A DNA stretch of 64,000 nucleotides. It comes from Polaribacter marinus (GTDB lineage: Bacteria; Bacteroidota; Bacteroidia; Flavobacteriales; Flavobacteriaceae). Below are positions 38,461-47,473 of the stretch, piece by piece. Under the pieces are notes generated by a model. It was not told the origin of the DNA. It saw only the letters and a program-made list of their open reading frames with translations, and made no database searches. The stretch's first letter is position 1. Every line of letters begins with the position of its first letter. Made by a program: the position numbers and the translations under genes. The DNA is taken from positions 124,001 through 188,000 of the forward strand of contig NZ_JAKQYM010000003.1 of the NCBI RefSeq assembly GCF_022662535.1, in the 5' to 3' direction.

Positions 38461-38915
38461 TATTTAAGATCGTTAAGGTTAATAGCTTTAGGTTCTTGAC
38501 CTGCGTGTTTGTGCTCACCACCTGCATATACATACAAGTTTCTGTATAAAGCTGCTCCTAAAATATTTTTAGGTAACATTCCTTTTACAGCTTTTTCGAT
38601 TAATCTTGTAGGATCTTTCTCAAACATTTCTGTTGCTGTAAGCGATCTTTGACCTCCTGGATATCCCGTATGACGGATGTAAGACTTGTCAGTCCATTTT
38701 TTTCCAGTTAAGGTAATTTTTTCTGCGTTGATAATCACCACGTTGTCTCCACAATCTACGTGAGGAGTAAAGTTTGGTTTGTATTTACCTCTAATTAGCT
38801 TTGCTACTTTAGAAGCTAGACGACCCAACGTTTGCCCGTCTGCATCAACTAAAACCCACTCCTTGTTTACGGTAGCGCTGTTTGCTGATACTGTTTTGTA
38901 ACTTAATGTGTTCAT
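38460..38915 (-). CDS. rplM: 50S ribosomal protein L13
   Basis: Ribosomal protein L13, 151 residues, a typical length. Blocks: WVLVDADGQTLGRLASKVAK, GDNVVIINAEKITLTGKKW, RHTGYPGGQRS and AVKGMLPKN. It heads the rplM-rpsI pair and possibly the longer run through rpsB-tsf. A full consensus promoter lies 58 bp upstream of its start. Confidence 0.98.
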   Translation of the reverse strand: MNTLSYKTVSANSATVNKEWVLVDADGQTLGRLASKVAKLIRGKYKPNFTPHVDCGDNVVIINAEKITLTGKKWTDKSYIRHTGYPGGQRSLTATEMFEKDPTRLIEKAVKGMLPKNILGAALYRNLYVYAGGEHKHAGQEPKAINLNDLK

Positions 38916-38973
38916 AATTACACTATTAGTTTTTGTTCTATTAATAATTTGTGTTTTCCTTAAAAAAGGAGTG

Positions 38974-39003
38974 CAAATGTACCGCTTTTTATTTGATTGA
39001 CAA
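38974..39003 (-). promoter_or_regulatory. Bacteroidota promoter for rplM-rpsI
   Basis: On the minus strand TTG (39003-39001) is followed after exactly 19 bp by TACATTTG (38981-38974). This leaves a leader of about 50 nt before rplM, a plausible place for ribosomal-protein control, although no specific structure was recognised. Confidence 0.75.
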
Positions 39004-39103
39004 ATAGTGTTTTAGAATATTTTTAAATCTAATTGAATGGTTCTTAAAAGTGTAGCTATGTTATAAAAATGAAATTAAGAAATAAGTTTTTTTGTGAAGG
39101 GAT

Positions 39104-41080
39104 TTATTTTTTAGGATCAATTTTTAATCCGCCATTTTTAAATAGTTCGTAAGCAGATTGATAATATGATATGGTTTCTTTTAAGAAAACAGAATCGGTT
39201 TGGATTGGGGTAAGTTTGTTTTCTTTTTTATTCCATTGATATGTAGAATGATGTTTTTGTGTTTCTAATATTAAAAGTTTATTGGGTTTTAGAAGACCCA
39301 CTTTTCTATGGTTTCCAATAAAAGCACGTTCATCTTTTGTGGTCATTTTAGAAATGTCTGTTCCAAAAACATTTGTGTTATAGCTCCAGTTTAAATATCC
39401 AAAAAGTGTAGGAAAAACATCAATTTGGGAGGATAATTTATCTATTTCTTGAGGAGTTTTATTTTTTAAGTTAAAAATAAAAGCAGGAATATGATGGTTT
39501 TTAACATTGATTTCGGTTCTACCTGCACTATAGGCACAATGGTCTGATATTACTACAAAAACGGTGTTTTTAAACCATGGTTTGTTTTTTGCTTTTTCGA
39601 AGAATTCTTCAAAAGATTTGTCGGCATATTTAACTGCATTTTCTCTTGTTTTTTCATCAGAGGTTATAACTCCTTTTGGAAATGAATAGGGATGATGATT
39701 AGAACTAGTCATCATAAAATTAAAGAAGGGTTGTTTGCTTTTATATTGTTTATCGGCAACTTCTAATAGTTTTTTAAAGACGTCTCCATCGCAAGCTGCC
39801 CAAGCATTTTCGAAACTAACTTCATTGTCTTCTATTCGAACTCTTTTTGTGGGTAATTTTTCTTTTAATCGATGAGGTTTTTTTCTATCAACAATATCAA
39901 ATCCATTATAGCTAAAGTATTTTGTCATATTATCAAAATGACCATCGCCACCATAAATAAATGTTCTGGTATATCCTTTTTCTTTAAAAATTTCACCAAT
40001 AGTAAATAGATTGTCGTTGTTTTCTCTTTTTACAATACTTCTTCCAGGGGTAGGTGGAATTGCTAAGCTAATTGCCTCCATACCTCTTATAGTTCGCGTT
40101 CCGGTTGCATATAGGTTAGTGAATAAAATTGATTCTTTTGCTATAGAATCAATAGCAGGTGTCCAGTTTTTATCATTACCAAAACGCTCCATAAAACGAG
40201 CGTTTAAACTTTCTAAACCAATAAAAATTACATTTGGTTTTTGTTCTTCTCCTGTGTTTGTTACAAATCGTTTAATGTCTTTTTTATTTGTTATTAAGCT
40301 ATCATTATTTGCCTTTATAAGGTCTCTTATTATAGCGTAATTTTCTGTGGAAGGGATTGTGTTATAAAAATCTTTAAAGTTTAACTCGTTACTTTTATAT
40401 GCAGCAAAGAATGAATACAAACCGGATTTTGCTAACTCGTTTTCGTTTATATTTTTAAAGTTTTCAGCTTGTGTATTCTTGATGTTGAAGTGAAATAAAG
40501 CTAAAACTAAAAGGATAATTGAGGTAGGAATTAGTTTGGTTTTAAAAGAGTCGGAGTTGTTAAAGACTTGCTTGTAAGCATTTCTTTTTTTTGCAAATCG
40601 AATAGATAAAATGAGAATAAAAATAATTAACCCAATCAATAAAGGCAAAGGGAAGCTTTGATGAATATTTTCGATAACTTCATATGTGTAAAGTAAATAA
40701 TCTACTGCAATAAAATTAAACCTACGTTGGTATTCTTGCCAAAAAGGAATTTCTGCTAAAAAAGAAAAAATTGTTATAAATAGAAATAATCCGTAACTAA
40801 ATTTTGTAATGATTTTATCGAATTTACTTCCGTAAAGTTTTGTAGGAATTAATAATAAATAAATAGCATATAATGCCAAGAAATATAATAATGATCCAAT
40901 GTCATAAAATAAACCAATACCAAAAATTTTTATCAAATTAATGATTGAAAAGTCAATATAGTTTAAAGAAAAGAAGTATAAACACACTCTAACAATAAAA
41001 GAAAAGACTAAAAAAGTAAGGCCAAAGGTTTTTAATAATTGAAACCTTTTTGGGAAAAGTAGTTGGTTGATTTTTAGCAT
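39104..41080 (-). CDS. LtaS/MdoB-like phosphoglycerol transferase family membrane protein
   Basis: A 658-residue membrane enzyme with about five N-terminal helices (to about residue 200) and a large C-terminal extracytoplasmic domain of the alkaline phosphatase/sulfatase fold. Visible blocks are PNVIFIGLESLNARFMERFG (metal site), a GTRTIRGMEA nucleophile region corresponding to the catalytic threonine of LtaS, FIYGGDGHFDNM, and VISDHCAYSAG with a late NHHIPAFIF. In Gram-negatives such proteins transfer phosphoglycerol or phosphoethanolamine to envelope glycans or lipids; the acceptor is unknown here. It is a single gene with no close operon partner. Confidence 0.8.
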   Translation of the reverse strand: MLKINQLLFPKRFQLLKTFGLTFLVFSFIVRVCLYFFSLNYIDFSIINLIKIFGIGLFYDIGSLLYFLALYAIYLLLIPTKLYGSKFDKIITKFSYGLFLFITIFSFLAEIPFWQEYQRRFNFIAVDYLLYTYEVIENIHQSFPLPLLIGLIIFILILSIRFAKKRNAYKQVFNNSDSFKTKLIPTSIILLVLALFHFNIKNTQAENFKNINENELAKSGLYSFFAAYKSNELNFKDFYNTIPSTENYAIIRDLIKANNDSLITNKKDIKRFVTNTGEEQKPNVIFIGLESLNARFMERFGNDKNWTPAIDSIAKESILFTNLYATGTRTIRGMEAISLAIPPTPGRSIVKRENNDNLFTIGEIFKEKGYTRTFIYGGDGHFDNMTKYFSYNGFDIVDRKKPHRLKEKLPTKRVRIEDNEVSFENAWAACDGDVFKKLLEVADKQYKSKQPFFNFMMTSSNHHPYSFPKGVITSDEKTRENAVKYADKSFEEFFEKAKNKPWFKNTVFVVISDHCAYSAGRTEINVKNHHIPAFIFNLKNKTPQEIDKLSSQIDVFPTLFGYLNWSYNTNVFGTDISKMTTKDERAFIGNHRKVGLLKPNKLLILETQKHHSTYQWNKKENKLTPIQTDSVFLKETISYYQSAYELFKNGGLKIDPKK

Positions 41081-41113
41081 AAGTTTTGCAATGTAATAAA
41101 TATTACTAAGTCT

Positions 41114-42784
41114 TTAAAATGAAGGCTTTATTGTAAAAGATATTTTTTTATTAGAAGTAGGGTGGTTAAACTCAATAAACTCAGCATGTAAATGTAATCT
41201 GTCTTTTTTTATCCCATATAAATCATCGCCAACAATTGGTGTATTTAAACCATTTTTATGTGCGGCATGCACTCTCAGTTGATGTGTTCTTCCAGTAATA
41301 GGATAAAAATAAACACGTGTGGTGTTGTTTTTTTGTTCAATGATTTCCCATTTCGTGACTGCTTTTTTACCGTGTTCAAAACATACCAATTGTCTTGGTC
41401 TGTCATCTAAATCTACCCGAAGTGGTAAACTAATTTTTCCTTTGGGTTTTGAGATAGTACCACTTAATAAAGCAATGTATCGTTTCTTTACGGTTCTATT
41501 TATAAACTGACTTTGCAATATTTTATTTGCTTCTTTTGTTTTGGTTAATACTAAAACTCCGGATGTTGACATGTCTAACCTATGTACAATTAATGGTCCA
41601 GTGGCATCTGGGTATTTTTCTTTAATTCTTGTATAAACAGAATCTGTGATTTCTTTTCCTGGAACAGATAAAAACTCTGCTGGTTTGTTTACAACAATTA
41701 AAACATCATCTTCAAAAATTATTTCTAAATCTTGATTTTTGTTGGTGTTTTCAATTAGTAAATTCTTATCCATTTTAATACCACTTAACATGTGAGTAAG
41801 AATAGGTTTACACCTACTTTGGCAAGCAGGATAAAAATTTTTATGTTTTCTAATTTCTGAATTTGGCGATTTTCCCCACCAAAACTCTGCCATACAAAGA
41901 GGAGTTAAATTATTTAAAAAAGCATATTGTAATAATTTTGGGGCAGCACATTCACCAGATCCTGCAGGTGACTTTATGTTTGGGTCATTAAAAATTTCTA
42001 TTAAGGCTTTGTTTTTTTTTTGTTGATTTAAAAACTGAAATTTTTCAAACAATGTTTTTTGTAAGAATGCAGATTTTTCTTTTCGTAGTTTTTTAAGTTG
42101 ATGGATTTCAGCCTCAAAATTTAGAAATTGTTTTTTATTCTTTTTAATTTTTGCTTCGTAATAAATTACTAATTCTTTGTAAAAAAATTGATCATTAAAA
42201 CTTTCTTGTTCTAATTTCTTAAGTAATAAATTATAATCGTTTTTTGATAGATTTAGTTTTCCTTCATTTTTTCTAAATTTTCTATTGTTTTTAGAAATTT
42301 TCATCTTCTTTCTTTGTAGTTCTAGATCATCTTCAATTTCTTTTGATAATTTTTTAACTTCTTCTTTTAATTGTAGGTAGGTTTTGTCTTTTTGTAAAAT
42401 ATCAATTTTTGCATTGATTTTATTGATTTCTTCTTCTCCTTTCAAGAAAAAACTACCTGAAGTTCTTAAGTCAAAAACAGGAGGAACAAATTTTTTAGGA
42501 CAGCTATTATCTGCTAATTTTCCTGAAAATGCTGCTAAATAGCCTATTTCGTTTTTAGTGTTTTTAACTACTAAAACACCAAACATTTTACCAATTGCTA
42601 TTTCTTTTATAGATTCGTCAAAACCAAAGTTATGATTAAAATCTTCTTGTGTTTCTAAATACTCTTGTAGTTCGTTGCTTGCAATTTTAGCAAGTTTATG
42701 TGGAACATAGTAAAAAGGAAACGTAAATTTTTCTGGAAGTTCTATTCTAGAAATATCAGTTTTAAAATATTGAAAATGAGTCAA
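41114..42784 (-). CDS. large RluA-family pseudouridine synthase
   Basis: A 556-residue protein. The C-terminal 200 or so residues are an RluA-type pseudouridine synthase, with the catalytic aspartate D404 in HRLDMSTSGVLVL and the later blocks RYIALLSGT and GRTHQLRVHAAH. The N-terminal 340 residues are an extension with a long Lys/Glu coiled coil (about 115-260). A cysteine-containing block follows (GSGECAAPKLL, LCMAEFWWGKSP, ACQSRCKPIL). RNA target and role of the extension are unknown. The amidase gene lies 3 bp upstream, so they are probably co-transcribed. Confidence 0.85.
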   Translation of the reverse strand: MTHFQYFKTDISRIELPEKFTFPFYYVPHKLAKIASNELQEYLETQEDFNHNFGFDESIKEIAIGKMFGVLVVKNTKNEIGYLAAFSGKLADNSCPKKFVPPVFDLRTSGSFFLKGEEEINKINAKIDILQKDKTYLQLKEEVKKLSKEIEDDLELQRKKMKISKNNRKFRKNEGKLNLSKNDYNLLLKKLEQESFNDQFFYKELVIYYEAKIKKNKKQFLNFEAEIHQLKKLRKEKSAFLQKTLFEKFQFLNQQKKNKALIEIFNDPNIKSPAGSGECAAPKLLQYAFLNNLTPLCMAEFWWGKSPNSEIRKHKNFYPACQSRCKPILTHMLSGIKMDKNLLIENTNKNQDLEIIFEDDVLIVVNKPAEFLSVPGKEITDSVYTRIKEKYPDATGPLIVHRLDMSTSGVLVLTKTKEANKILQSQFINRTVKKRYIALLSGTISKPKGKISLPLRVDLDDRPRQLVCFEHGKKAVTKWEIIEQKNNTTRVYFYPITGRTHQLRVHAAHKNGLNTPIVGDDLYGIKKDRLHLHAEFIEFNHPTSNKKISFTIKPSF

Positions 42785-42787
42785 AAA

Positions 42788-43594
42788 TTAAATTTTATCC
42801 ATTAATAAAAATAATATTTTTTTATCTTTTTCTGTCAATTCATGAGATACTTCATCCGAGTTAAAATGCAGTTTGAAAGAATAAATGGCATTTTTTAGGT
42901 TTTTGGTGTTATAGCCAATATATTTTAAAGCAAAAGTTGAGTTAAAGTTTAAAGGTAGTTTAACTGTATTTAGTTTTTCTTCATCATACCATATTCCCAA
43001 GCCACTATCGGATAATGCTTTCCAAGGAAATAGTGCGCTAGGATCTGTTTTTCTACCTGGAGCAATATCGGAATGTCCAACAATATTTTGCATTGGTATT
43101 TTATATTTTTTTGTTAGTTTTTGAAGTAAAAAAACAAGGCTATTAATTTGTGCGTATGAAAAAGGTTCTTTGCCGTTGTTATCTAATTCTATTCCTATAG
43201 AAACGCTATTTATATCTGTGTTTTTACCCCAACTTCCACCTCCTGCGTGCCAACCTCTTACAAGGTCGTTTAGCATTTGCGTAGTGGTTCCGTCATCACA
43301 AATTACATAATGAGAACTTACTTGTGTGCGTTTTAGAGCAAAGGTTCTGTAAGTTTGACTACAACTGTTTTGAGCAGTGTGATGAATAACAATTAGGTTT
43401 GGTTTTCTCAAATTAAAATTTTGAGATTTTATCACATTTGTTGTCCTGTTTTTTATAGTGTCTTGTTTAATCTTACCAAGAGAATTACCTAATTTTTTAG
43501 CTTGGTTGTTATATGTTTTTTCTGATATTCTATAAATATTTTTGGAACAAGAGCTGAATACAAATAGGATAATCAATAATTTTAAATATTTCAT
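42788..43594 (-). CDS. N-acetylmuramoyl-L-alanine amidase lipoprotein (Amidase_2)
   Basis: A zinc amidase of 268 residues that cleaves the peptide from N-acetylmuramic acid in peptidoglycan. A lipoprotein signal peptide ends in FSSC (cysteine near residue 16). The Amidase_2 fold shows LIVIHHTAQNS (zinc histidines), SSHYVICDDGTTTQML, VSIGIELDNNG and VGHSDIAPGRKTDP with the last zinc histidine. It lies between polA (10 bp upstream) and the RluA-family gene (3 bp downstream). Confidence 0.9.
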   Translation of the reverse strand: MKYLKLLIILFVFSSCSKNIYRISEKTYNNQAKKLGNSLGKIKQDTIKNRTTNVIKSQNFNLRKPNLIVIHHTAQNSCSQTYRTFALKRTQVSSHYVICDDGTTTQMLNDLVRGWHAGGGSWGKNTDINSVSIGIELDNNGKEPFSYAQINSLVFLLQKLTKKYKIPMQNIVGHSDIAPGRKTDPSALFPWKALSDSGLGIWYDEEKLNTVKLPLNFNSTFALKYIGYNTKNLKNAIYSFKLHFNSDEVSHELTEKDKKILFLLMDKI

Positions 43595-43604
43595 TTTTAA
43601 GTTT

Positions 43605-46454
43605 TTAATGTGCTTCTAGCCAGTTTTCACCTAAATCAATTTCTACATCTAAAGGAACACTCATTTTAAAAGCATTTTCCATTTCGTATTTAATAATAGG
43701 TCTAATGATTTCTATTTCGTCTTTATGGGCATCAAAAACCAATTCATCATGTACTTGTAGAAGCATTTTCGATTTAAAGTTTTCTTTTTCAAAACGATTG
43801 TAAATATTAATCATCGCTAGTTTTATAATATCCGCAGCAGAACCTTGTATGGGAGCATTTACAGCATTTCTTTCTGCACCACTTCTAACCATTGCATTTC
43901 TAGAATTAATATCTTTTAAATATCGGCGTCTTTTTAAAGCGGTTTCCACATAACCATGTTCTCTTGCAAAATCTACTTGAGCAGACATATATGCTTTTAA
44001 TTTTGGATAGGTTTCGTAATAAGTGTCAATTAATTCTTTGGCTTCACTTCTAGACAAATCTGTTTGATTGCTTAAACCAAAGGCAGAAACACCATAAATA
44101 ATTCCAAAGTTTACTGTTTTTGCGTTACTTCTTTGTTCACGAGAAACTTCATCTAAAGGAACATTAAAAACTCTTGCTGCCGTAGAAGCATGAATATCTT
44201 CTCCATTTTTAAAAGCATTTATCATAGTTTCTTCTTCGCTTAAAGCTGCAATAATTCTCAATTCAATTTGACTATAATCTGCCGCTAGCAAAACATAGTT
44301 TTCATCTCTAGGGATAAATGCTTTTCTAACTTCTCTTCCACGTTCTGTTCTTATTGGAATATTCTGTAAGTTAGGATTGTTAGAGCTTAAACGTCCTGTT
44401 GCTGCAACTGCTTGCATGTATTCTGTATGAATTCTGCCTGTTTTCGGGTTTACTTCATTTGGCAATGCATCTACATACGTGCTTTGTAATTTTTTATACT
44501 GACGATATTCTTGAATATCTCTAATAATTTTATGATCTTTTGCTAAGAATGATAAAATATCTTCTCCTGTTTTATATTGACCGGTTTTTGTCTTTTTAGG
44601 TTTTTTAACCAATTCCATTTTTTCGAACAACACAATTCCTAATTGTTTTGGGGAAGCAATATTAAATTCTTCTCCTGCCTGTTCGTAAATATTTTTTTCA
44701 AGTCTATCAATGTCTTCTGTTAGAGCAACAGATAATTCTTTTAAGAAATCGATGTTGATGTTAATTCCTTCAATTTCCATGGCGGTTAAAACGGAAACCA
44801 GAGGAGTTTCAATATCATTAAAAAGGTTGGTTACATTGCCACTTTCTAACTCACTCGTAAAAAGTTGTTTTAATTGAAAGGTAATATCTGCATCTTCTAC
44901 CGCATATTCAGTTTGATCTGCAATAGGAACAACACGCATAGAAAGTTGATTCTTTCCTTTTTTACCAATCAAATCTACAATAGAAACGGGTTGATAATTC
45001 AAATAGGTTTCTGCCAATATATCCATATTATGGCGCATATCTGGATTGATCAAATAATGAGCAATCATCGTATCAAACAACTTGCCTTTTACAGGCATTT
45101 CATAATTCGATAAAACCTTAATATCATATTTTATATTATGACCAATTTTTTCAATTCCTTCGGATGTAAAAAATGGTCTAAATTCTTCTAAAATTGCTTT
45201 TGTTTCTTTTTGATCTTCTGGGAAAGAAACATAATATCCTTTACCAATTTCATAGGAAAAAGCTATTCCAATTAATTCCACTTCCAATGCTTTTAAACCG
45301 GTAGTTTCTGTATCAAAACAAACCGAAGTTTGCTCCATTAATTTTTTTAGTAATAATTTTCTAGCAAAAGGAGAATCTATATGTTGATAAAAATGATTGG
45401 TATCTTTAATTGTTTTAAAACCAGATGCAATTGCTTCTTCAGAAACAGATCCGCTTCCGGGAGCGGCAAATAAATCAAATTGACCCTCTGGACTTGTCGT
45501 TACTTTTGCTGTGGTAGTTTTAGGTGTTTCTTTTTTAGGGTTTTCTACAGAATTTGATTTTTCTGCATTTTCTACGGCAAAAGTTCGTAAAAAATTCGTT
45601 AATAAATTTCTGAACTCTAATTCGTTAAAAAGCTCCGTTACTTTTTCTTTGTCTGGTTGATCTAATTCAAAGTCTTTGGCATCAAAAGTTACCGGAACAT
45701 CTAACATTATTGTGGCCAATTGCTTAGATAGTAATCCTAATTCTTTTGCTCCCTCTACTTTTTCTTTCATTTTTCCTTTTAGCTCATGTGTATTTGCAAA
45801 AAGGTTTTCCATAGAGCCATAAGCAGCTAAAAATTTCTTAGCTGTTTTTTCTCCAACTCCAGGTAAACCGGGGATATTATCAGCAGAATCTCCCATCATT
45901 CCCAAAAAATCGATGACTTGTTCTGGGGTTTCTACTCCAAATTTTTCTTGTACTTCCGGAACTCCCCAAATATCATAGCCACCACCAAAACGTGGTTTGT
46001 ACATAAAAATATTTTCAGAAACTAATTGAGCAAAATCCTTGTCTGGAGTTACCATATAGGTTTTGTAGCCTTCTTTTTCTGCTTGTTTGGAAAGTGTTCC
46101 AATAACATCATCTGCTTCAAACCCTTCTTTAACCATAATAGGAATATGCATGGCTTTTAAAATTTCTTGAATGTAAGGGACCGCTAATTTAATTGCTTCT
46201 GGAGTTTCATCTCTGTTGGCCTTGTAAGCTTCAAACATTTCTACCCTGTCTACACTTCCACCTTTATCAAAACAAACTGCTAAATGATCAGGTCTTTCTC
46301 GTTTAATAACGTCTAAAAGAGAATTCATAAAACCCATAATTGCAGAAGTATCTAATCCTTTAGAATTGATTCTTGGGTTCTTAATAAATGCATAATATCC
46401 TCTAAAAATTAATGCAAAAGCATCTACTAAAAAAACTCTTTTTTGATCTGACAT
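43605..46454 (-). CDS. polA: DNA polymerase I
   Basis: Family A polymerase, 949 residues, for Okazaki-fragment processing and repair. The N-terminal 5'-3' nuclease (about 1-300) has YKANRDETPE, KEGFEADDVIGTL and LGMMGDSADNIPGLPGVGEKTA. The 3'-5' proofreading domain is intact by motif: FDTETTG, GHNIKYDIKVL and YAVEDADITF. The polymerase domain has LLAADYSQIELRI, the NAKTVNFGIIYG O-helix and LLQVHDELVFD. All three activities should therefore be present, unlike in some bacteria where proofreading residues are lost. Confidence 0.97.
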   Translation of the reverse strand: MSDQKRVFLVDAFALIFRGYYAFIKNPRINSKGLDTSAIMGFMNSLLDVIKRERPDHLAVCFDKGGSVDRVEMFEAYKANRDETPEAIKLAVPYIQEILKAMHIPIMVKEGFEADDVIGTLSKQAEKEGYKTYMVTPDKDFAQLVSENIFMYKPRFGGGYDIWGVPEVQEKFGVETPEQVIDFLGMMGDSADNIPGLPGVGEKTAKKFLAAYGSMENLFANTHELKGKMKEKVEGAKELGLLSKQLATIMLDVPVTFDAKDFELDQPDKEKVTELFNELEFRNLLTNFLRTFAVENAEKSNSVENPKKETPKTTTAKVTTSPEGQFDLFAAPGSGSVSEEAIASGFKTIKDTNHFYQHIDSPFARKLLLKKLMEQTSVCFDTETTGLKALEVELIGIAFSYEIGKGYYVSFPEDQKETKAILEEFRPFFTSEGIEKIGHNIKYDIKVLSNYEMPVKGKLFDTMIAHYLINPDMRHNMDILAETYLNYQPVSIVDLIGKKGKNQLSMRVVPIADQTEYAVEDADITFQLKQLFTSELESGNVTNLFNDIETPLVSVLTAMEIEGININIDFLKELSVALTEDIDRLEKNIYEQAGEEFNIASPKQLGIVLFEKMELVKKPKKTKTGQYKTGEDILSFLAKDHKIIRDIQEYRQYKKLQSTYVDALPNEVNPKTGRIHTEYMQAVAATGRLSSNNPNLQNIPIRTERGREVRKAFIPRDENYVLLAADYSQIELRIIAALSEEETMINAFKNGEDIHASTAARVFNVPLDEVSREQRSNAKTVNFGIIYGVSAFGLSNQTDLSRSEAKELIDTYYETYPKLKAYMSAQVDFAREHGYVETALKRRRYLKDINSRNAMVRSGAERNAVNAPIQGSAADIIKLAMINIYNRFEKENFKSKMLLQVHDELVFDAHKDEIEIIRPIIKYEMENAFKMSVPLDVEIDLGENWLEAH

Positions 46455-46676
46455 TGTAAAAATATTGAAGTTATAAATTTACAAAAACTTATGCGTTTAT
46501 AAGTTTATATTGTGCTAGAAATTTTAAAAAGCACGTAAATGTGATTTCGAGTGATTTTAAAAAAATGAAAAATTTTTAGTTACCATTAAAGGAGGCAGGA
46601 TCAATAGGGAGTATAGAAATCGCAGTTGTTAAATTAGGAAATTCTTATTTGTTCAATGCAGGAGAAAGACGTGATT

Positions 46677-47294
46677 TTATTGATTTAAAAGAACTCTTAT
46701 TTTTACAATAGCTTCAGAACGGGAGTGTACATCTAGTTTTTCGTAGATTTTTTTAATGTGTGTTTTAATGGTGTTGATACTTACAAAATGATCATTAGCC
46801 ATTTGATTGTTAGTTTTTCCCTGATAGATGTCTTTTAAAACCTCAAATTCTTTTTGAGTTAGTGTATTAGGAATGGCATTATTAATTAATTCGATATGTA
46901 AAGCCTCTGTTTTATTAAATTGATAATAATTTGAAACTGCTATTTCTATGGCAGAAAACAGGTCTGCTTCATCAAAAGGTTTCACAATATAACCCATTGG
47001 AAGGGTGTGTTTTACTTTGTTAAGAATTTCTCTGTTAGAATAGGAGGTAAGGTATAGAAACGGAATTTGAAACTCTGTGTTGATGGTTTCGGCAATTAAA
47101 ATACCGTCTAGATTATCACCAAGATTAATGTCGAGTAAAGCGATGTCTGGAGATGTTTCTTCAAGTGCATTAATGGCATCTGTTTTGTTATGAGCTACCG
47201 CTACTACATTATAATCTACATTGGTTAGTGCTTCCCTTATATCTTCTGCAATAAAAGGGTCGTCTTCAACAATAAGCACATGAATTTTACTCAT
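46677..47294 (-). CDS. LuxR-family (NarL-type) response regulator
   Basis: A 205-residue response regulator. The receiver domain has EDD at 10-12, the phospho-acceptor D55 in IALLDINLGD, and a lysine in YIVKPFDEAD. The C-terminal LuxR HTH has LTQKEFEVLKDIYQGKTNNQ and SINTIKTHIKKIYEKL. It lies downstream of the LRR protein and the TPR kinase on the same strand, but a terminator separates it from the LRR gene. The nearby orphan HisKA_2 kinase is its most likely partner (inference). Confidence 0.92.
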   Translation of the reverse strand: MSKIHVLIVEDDPFIAEDIREALTNVDYNVVAVAHNKTDAINALEETSPDIALLDINLGDNLDGILIAETINTEFQIPFLYLTSYSNREILNKVKHTLPMGYIVKPFDEADLFSAIEIAVSNYYQFNKTEALHIELINNAIPNTLTQKEFEVLKDIYQGKTNNQMANDHFVSINTIKTHIKKIYEKLDVHSRSEAIVKIRVLLNQ

Positions 47295-47402
47295 AGGGTT
47301 TTACTTTAAGGTGTAAAGGTATAAAAGGGTTTAAATGTAAAGATATAAGTTGTTGCTGAGTAATAAAAGCTACAGGTACTTTATTGTAAAAACGGTATTA
47401 AT

Positions 47403-47451
47403 TTATAAAAAAAACATATCTTGTTTAAATAGAAGTTGCATTTAAACAAGA
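47403..47451 (-). terminator. terminator after the LRR gene
   Basis: A 12-bp stem (TCTTGTTTAAAT with ATTTAAACAAGA) with a 9-nt loop. On the minus strand it lies about 23 bp after the LRR stop and is followed by a T-rich stretch. Confidence 0.7.
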
Positions 47452-47473
47452 CATGATTTTTAAGTGTTATTGT

